Below, piece after piece: positions 58,636 to 64,000 of a stretch of DNA of 64,000 nt. A model generated the notes under the pieces. The model was not told the DNA's origin and did not search any database. It saw only the letters and a list, made by a program, of their open reading frames with translations. Origin of the DNA: Aselliscus stoliczkanus. Taxonomy: Eukaryota > Chordata > Mammalia > Chiroptera > Hipposideridae. How positions within the stretch are numbered: position 1 is the stretch's first letter; every line of letters begins with the position of its first letter. The stretch lies in NCBI GenBank assembly GCA_033961575.1, contig CM066738.1, positions 87,431,478-87,495,477 on the forward strand. The letters are read 5' to 3'. Both the position numbers and the translations under genes were made by a program.

Positions 58636-61600
58636 GTTTATTCTAAGAACCTCATATACTCCTAAAAACCTATTCTCACAAAAGTGAAAATGAAATATAT
58701 CATTATATAATTTATTGCCTCTCTTGGGGATATTTTCATTGTAATGTGGGATAAGACAGTTAGGTTAATGCATTACAACTTGCATACCCCTAATCACATC
58801 ATAGAGTATCCAGGCATGACTGACCCATTGGACCAGAAGGATCCAGCCTGCCAAACAATGAAACAGAGACTGTCCTTCAGAACTCAAAATGAAAAGTAAG
58901 AATTAAAGCCAGATACAGAGAGTATGGGATATGTTACATTCATGCAGAAGACAGATAGTTACATAAACTATTCAAATAAACAATCAAATGCACTCACTAA
59001 TTCAAATATTCCAAGCAGGTCAAAATATAAATTTTAACCATATTTTCATGGATCAAAACAGATTGAATCTTGGAAATTCTATATGAGCAAACTTTTAACT
59101 TAAAAGGAGAAATTAAACCTCCCATTAATCAGACATTTTACATTCAAGTTCATCTTTATTGAATATTACCTGTATCGACACAGCCAAGATTCCTGTTTGC
59201 AGACGCCTCCAGAAACATTAGCCAAAACCTAAACAGAAAAGATATACACAAGGTTTTATTTCTGCAGACATTTAATAAAGACTTTTTATGTCTTCAGTAA
59301 CTAGTTAGCAAGAAACCATATAGCAAAAGCTAGAGAGGGGAGTGGTCAGGGATAAATATCAATTCTGAGAACGAAGTTTACTAGCCTCTAGGATCCCTGA
59401 GGAAGTAAAAGCAGCTAAAAGTGTACATCTATATATGTCTAGCACCAAGTATAAAAAACACCCGACTCCAAAATATTTTGCTCTGCATTGAGAAACAAAG
59501 AATTTTGAGTGTGGAATATAACAGGACTTTTACATTAGGTTCTGTTTTCCAAGGACAGCTCAGGAGTTCTCTCTTTGGGAAAATTATAGCCAATGAGTTT
59601 TTTAAAAAATTAAAACATCCTGGCTTTAAAATGAAAGCAAGAAATGAATCACACATAAATTTCAAGAAGGAGAGTGAGTTATATGTCATATGGAGTATTA
59701 AGTGGTAATACCAGGACAGTAGCCTGGGCAAGAATTACTATGAAAAATCGCCTTGTTTAAATAGCAATTAAGGATTTAATGGGGAAAAGTAATCAGGAAT
59801 ATGGGTGATCTAGCCAGTAAAGGAGCTTTAAGTGGGTAATACAGCACTCAAAATATGCCCCGTGAATATTCATGAGTTGATCTTATTGTGACTTATCTAC
59901 ATGGTGACATTTTCCAGTAGGAAAACATTTGACTAAAAGAAAATCACTCCTGAGCTTCTGAACATTGTTAAGATTCATATTGTAAAGGAAGAAAAATGAA
60001 GTGCTAGGAGTAAATGATGGACAGTTGGATGAAATGTTGGAGAATAGGTACTGTGAAATTGAAAATGGTGATGTGCCACTTCAGAAAAATCCATGCAGTT
60101 TGATACGTTCACCCAATCACTACATGAAAAGAGGATGGTTTAAAAAGGTAGAAATATCTTCCTGGCCTACTTCTCAAACATGTTTGCATATGCTTATTCA
60201 CTTAAGATAATTGCTTTCATTAAAAATGGAAAAGGACTATAAAGAAGTTTCAGATAAGAAAAAAAGGTTTATGTCCAAATTAAGAAAAGTCTGTTCTTTT
60301 GCTTGTATGGAGATACCAGGAGGAAAACAAACAAATAACAATGACAGCAACAGAAGCAGCAAAAGTCCACTAGGGGAATAAAGGGTCTACTTAGGGAAAT
60401 GACAACATTTCAGAGCCCCCAGTGAGTAGGGAAATCAGGAGAACAAAAATATGTGTGTGCAGGTGAAATGTTGGCTCATGCGAAAGAACCTGCTGAGAAA
60501 ACACATCAAGTTTGACCTGAATTAGGCAGACAGGCTGTCTAAAGCTGTGTCTGCATATTAGCAAATGGTGCGAGAAGATTAAATAAATATATATGTAGTT
60601 TGTTGCCATAGAACTTCCCTGTGAACATATTGTCAACACCATTTTCTTTTTACATCTTGGCCCGAAACATGAAGCTTCACCTCACAGAGGTGCTAATGAC
60701 TACTCCCAGCCAACTTTCCTTTCTCTTTTTGGCATCACCATCATGAATGCACTCAGCAGCCAAAATTTAAACAAAGGAATACTGCTCCAGCCACTTAATA
60801 GAAAAATCTTGATCATAGCCAAAGAAACTCTGGCCCCTACAGCCTCTAGAATACAGCTCAAAGTTTTCCCATTCAAATTCATTGGATTTGGGGTTAACTC
60901 CAAGTTCCGGCTAGGCCACGAGGAAAGAATATGTACATTTCCGCCCTGCCCCTACCCTACCCCCACCTTATAAAGTTTAAGATTTGCAGATCTCTAAAGT
61001 GAATGTGAAGATGAATTTAACTTAAAGGTATTGAAACTTAACGAGAATTCCAAACATTCTTCATGTCCATCATAAGTAAAATTCTTAGTCGGTTTGCTTC
61101 CTGGGGAAAAACGTACATGATCACTAGGGAGATGAATACTTAAAATTAATACACCCTGTGAATGTCAGCTTCAGCATAACTTTTCCCTCCACACTTGTCA
61201 TGGTGTCGCATTCATCCTTGAGGGATCCATCAATTCACACAGAAGCATCAGGAGGCCAGAAGGAAAGTTTGTCTTCATTTCTACCTTCTTTCCAAGGTTA
61301 ATTACCTTCAGATCACATTCAGACTAAAATAAGGAACTTGGTTTTTTGTTTTTTTCCTTCGGGTTTTAGTTCTTAAATGTAAAAAAAAAAAAGTAAGAAA
61401 GAAAGAAAAATTAAGCCTAAAGTGAGTGTGATGCATATTCATGAAGGGCAAAGCAATACTCAAGCTATTACAGTGTTGGTGACCTTGAGCTATATGAATT
61501 TACTGACCTTGATCTGAAAGGACCTGATGAAATGCACACCAAAGATACTAGATACCCACAAATATGTCTCTACTAGTAAAAAAAAAGTCTGCCAATATAG

Positions 61601-61813
61601 TTATAAAATGAAAAGGTGTTCATTACAACAAAGAAAGGACAGTGACCCATGTCACTACACTAAAAGGTGAAGATTCATTCTGCTGGACAGAAAATATGAA
61701 AGCAAAATAGAAGCAGAGCAAGCTGATCTTCTCTTTGCTACCTGCTGCTTTTATATTTCTGTACCCATGCGTCACAATAGCTCTTTCCTTTTTATTGATT
61801 TGTATATAGCATT
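58636..61813. other. long unassigned stretch
   Basis: About 3.2 kb with no named repeat or exon recognised. Opposite-strand frames of 95-100 codons overlap at 59421-59731 and lack motifs. A C-rich patch (CCCTGCCCCTACCCTACCCCCACC) lies near 60943-60966. Confidence 0.4.
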
Positions 61814-61830
61814 AAAAATCCTTGGCTTTA

Positions 61831-61967
61831 GGGGCTGGCCGAGTGGCGTGGTGGTTGAGCGCTGGCTTGGGAGGCCAGCGGCCCCGGTGCGGGTCCCACA
61901 TATGAGGGCCAGTGATACTGCCCTCAAAGAAAAACCAAAACCAACAACAACAACAAAAACAACAACA
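61831..61967 (+). mobile_element. SINE family A, (CAA)n tail
   Basis: Head GGGGCTGGCCGAGTGGCGTG, GCGCTGGCTTGGGAGGCCAGC and B-box, then the pre-tail hairpin and a CAA-rich tail. The flanking repeat AAAAATCCTTGG with about 5 further partly matching bases lies at 61814-61830 and 61968-61984. The head carries GGTTGAGC for GGTTAAGC and TGCGGG for TTCGGG, so its B-box is damaged. Confidence 0.87.
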
Positions 61968-61984
61968 AAAAATCCTTGGTGCTA

Positions 61985-62766
61985 AGGTTTAAAATATTGT
62001 TTCTGCGAGCCTCAGTTTAGCCTGGGACTTAAAGTTCTTAAAATCCTTTTTTTTTTTTTCCTTTTCTTTAATAGTTTCATGGTTCTCTCTTGCATTTGCT
62101 CTTAGTCACATGTTCCTTCTTTCTTCCATCCTGATAATCTTTGACTTTATCTCATTTTAAAACCAGCATCATCAAATTTTCTCCAAGTGACTCTCTTGTT
62201 CTGAATGTGTAATCTGAACTTTATTTTTCAGACTTTGTCATGCCCTATTTAACCACACAGCTTCCTCAGTACTAATTTAACAGTGTTTGTTTGATTAGAG
62301 ACTCTTCCAGTTCCTTCTCTATCGTATTCATTTTCTGTCCCTTTCTCTGAGTCGGCTTCCTCCATGTCTTGATACTCTCGTTGGCAACATCTACAGCTCT
62401 TGTTCCTGGGTCTATCCTCTTCCTTGACTCTCTTTCTCAACAATATTATCCGATGCCACTGCTGATTAGATGTCCCATCAGCAACTGAACCTTCTGGCCA
62501 ATTAGCTCCTTTTTTTCAGAATCACATGTCTCTTGTAATGAATTTCAACAGTTTCACAAAATCAGGTTACAAATATGGTCAAACAGAGCAGAAGGGATGA
62601 CTATAGGCTCAACACACCTGCAGAACAGGCAATTCAGTATTTCGGTCTTGAGGTTCTCTTCTCCTGAATGGTTAAAACAAAAAACCCAGAGGTATTTGCA
62701 GTCCCCAAAGTGGATGATGCCAACTTTCACCTCCAATCAGAGTCAAATAAGGCCTCATGATTCATT
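61985..62766. other. unassigned stretch
   Basis: Pyrimidine-rich sequence with a poly(T) near 62048-62060. Minus frames at 62249-62443 and 62554-62736 are short and have no recognised domain. Confidence 0.4.
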
Positions 62767-62767
62767 C

Positions 62768-62819
<52 letters not shown>
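62767..62819. repeat. (ATCT)n microsatellite
   Basis: About 13 uninterrupted tetranucleotide units (GATA-type). Confidence 0.95.
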
Positions 62820-62820
<1 letters not shown>

Positions 62821-63260
62821 GGTCATACAGGGGATCTAAACTGGGTCTCCTCAGGCAAGAGTTGGCTGGGAGCCCTGTCAGTAACAGGGGAGGATCTGGC
62901 ATGCTGGATTTTCTAAGAGAGAAAATTCTCACCCTCAAAGGCCACCCCAAACCTTGACATGCAGAGGTTCAGCTACATTATCAGTTATGGGTGAGGAAGA
63001 TACATGTGATTTATCATGTCTTCCAGGTGACTCTGGTGCATCTTTTCCTTCACCTTGCCACATCACAAGTATGGACTTTTAGTATTGTCTTTTCTGACTC
63101 TTTATTATGAATCCCAGCATGCTATGATCACTTTGTTCCAAGGTTCTTGTCACTTTCTTTAAAATCAAAAACTGTCTGGAATATCATCTCCATTAGTATT
63201 TGATAAAGATTAAATGGACAGCAGGTCATATTCAGTACGTAGCTTTTATTCTTAGCAAAA

Positions 63261-63264
<4 letters not shown>
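62820..63264. other. unassigned stretch
   Basis: No feature recognised. Confidence 0.4.

Positions 63265-63305
<41 letters not shown>
63265..63305. repeat. (GT)n microsatellite
   Basis: About 20 uninterrupted GT units. Confidence 0.95.
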
Positions 63306-63307
<2 letters not shown>

Positions 63308-63539
63308 CATATCCTTAATACAGGCATTCTATGATCTGTATTTGAAGTGTATTATCCACATATTCCCTCTGCATAACTTTTGCAGCATATTCCAGCTACA
63401 TCACTGATTCTGAGTCTAATTCCTCTTATTTGAGTTCAAATGCTTCCCGCCATATCCACCACTCCATTTTCATTGATTTTTCAGTTATAGACATTTTGAA
63501 GATGTAAAACTTTCTCTTCTCTAGATATTAAACTCTGTT

Positions 63540-63578
63540 AAGATTTGTGAATGGAATGTCCTTCCATTCACAAATCTT
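63540..63578. repeat. perfect 17-bp inverted repeat (hairpin)
   Basis: The left arm AAGATTTGTGAATGGAA (63540-63556) pairs without mismatch with TTCCATTCACAAATCTT (63562-63578) across a 5-nt centre TGTCC. No TA flanks or known element ends are visible. Confidence 0.92.
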
Positions 63579-63613
63579 GCCCTGCTAAGGTTCAACAGAG
63601 ACTTCGGCAATTA

Positions 63614-63614
<1 letters not shown>

Positions 63615-63660
<46 letters not shown>
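63615..63660. repeat. (GT)n microsatellite
   Basis: About 22 GT units, ending GTATGTTT. It lies 37 bp after the hairpin at 63540-63578. Confidence 0.95.
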
Positions 63661-63663
<3 letters not shown>

Positions 63664-64000
63664 TTAAATATCATTGTCTTTGTTCTCTTCCACTCAGAGT
63701 AATTTCTTTACTTTGAATTCCCCACATTGTCTCAGATGTATCTTATCTCTGGTTTCCTTTGTCAGTTACTTTTTAAAATTCAGATTCATGATGCTCTCAT
63801 TCTCTCTACTATACTGGAATGCAAAAAGGTAATATTGAGTCCTTTTAACGTTTCCTCTAACAGAGGGCACAATTTCAATTACAACAGATAAAACTAGTAT
63901 CAAAGTTAAGATAAAATAGACATTTAATACATCATTACATATTCCTGCAACACTTCTTGTACTTTCCAATATTTATTGAAGTGTCAGATGAATTATACAC
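63661..64000. other. unassigned stretch to window end
   Basis: No feature recognised. Confidence 0.4.

Noticed and set aside
62767..62819. Regular direct repeats resembling an array
   Set aside because: Plain (ATCT)n microsatellite; no spacers, so not a CRISPR array, which would not be expected in a mammal.
1..64000. A novel multi-gene system (operon, defence island, prophage or biosynthetic cluster)
   Set aside because: Nothing in coding density, frame lengths or motifs supports one; the window is repeat-dense mammalian non-coding DNA.

Overview
The window is nuclear DNA from a placental mammal, most likely a bat (Chiroptera). It is AT-rich, lacks long open reading frames, and is built almost entirely of interspersed repeats. 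The mammalian signs are MIR, L2, MER5A, Tigger, MLT1-type LTRs and L1 elements. The bat assignment rests on the young repeats and is an inference from remembered family features. These are two tRNA-derived SINE families with intact target-site duplications (one resembling the bat Ves type), an L1 3' end of the kind seen in bats, and several Tc1/mariner-type DNA transposon families.

I find no protein-coding exon, tRNA, rRNA or CRISPR array that I can support. The longest open frame is 156 codons and looks like chance. The region is best read as intergenic or deep intronic sequence. Two stretches (about 1.4-2.1 kb and 42.3-42.9 kb, both minus strand) look like decayed gene copies that I cannot name.

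Layout. 0-6 kb: mostly unassigned sequence, a pseudogene-like block, a Tigger1 deletion derivative. 6-14 kb: a SINE, an MLT1-type LTR, two copies of one mariner family in opposite orientation (one interrupted by a SINE), an old L1 3' end, and a second MaLR-type LTR directly beside the mariner. 14-24 kb: MER5A copies, a purine tract, a 133-bp TIR element, then a minus-strand L1 fragment into which three SINEs have inserted, a plus-strand L1 end and a 79-bp MADE1-like hairpin MITE. 24-37 kb: another SINE, the longer copy of the TIR family with a transposase C-terminal remnant, L1 3' ends, a MIR and an LTR-like block. 37-50 kb: a Ves-like SINE, a MaLR internal fragment, a young minus-strand L1 3' end with TSD, and two L2 copies. 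50-64 kb: a 2.9-kb L1 ORF2-3'UTR fragment, a SINE, several long microsatellites, and a perfect 17-bp hairpin lying between two (GT)n tracts.

The most notable content is the variety of Tc1/mariner-derived elements (at least three short families besides Tigger) and the nested insertions that give relative ages. Boundaries marked by a target-site duplication are exact; the others are approximate, because no repeat library could be run.
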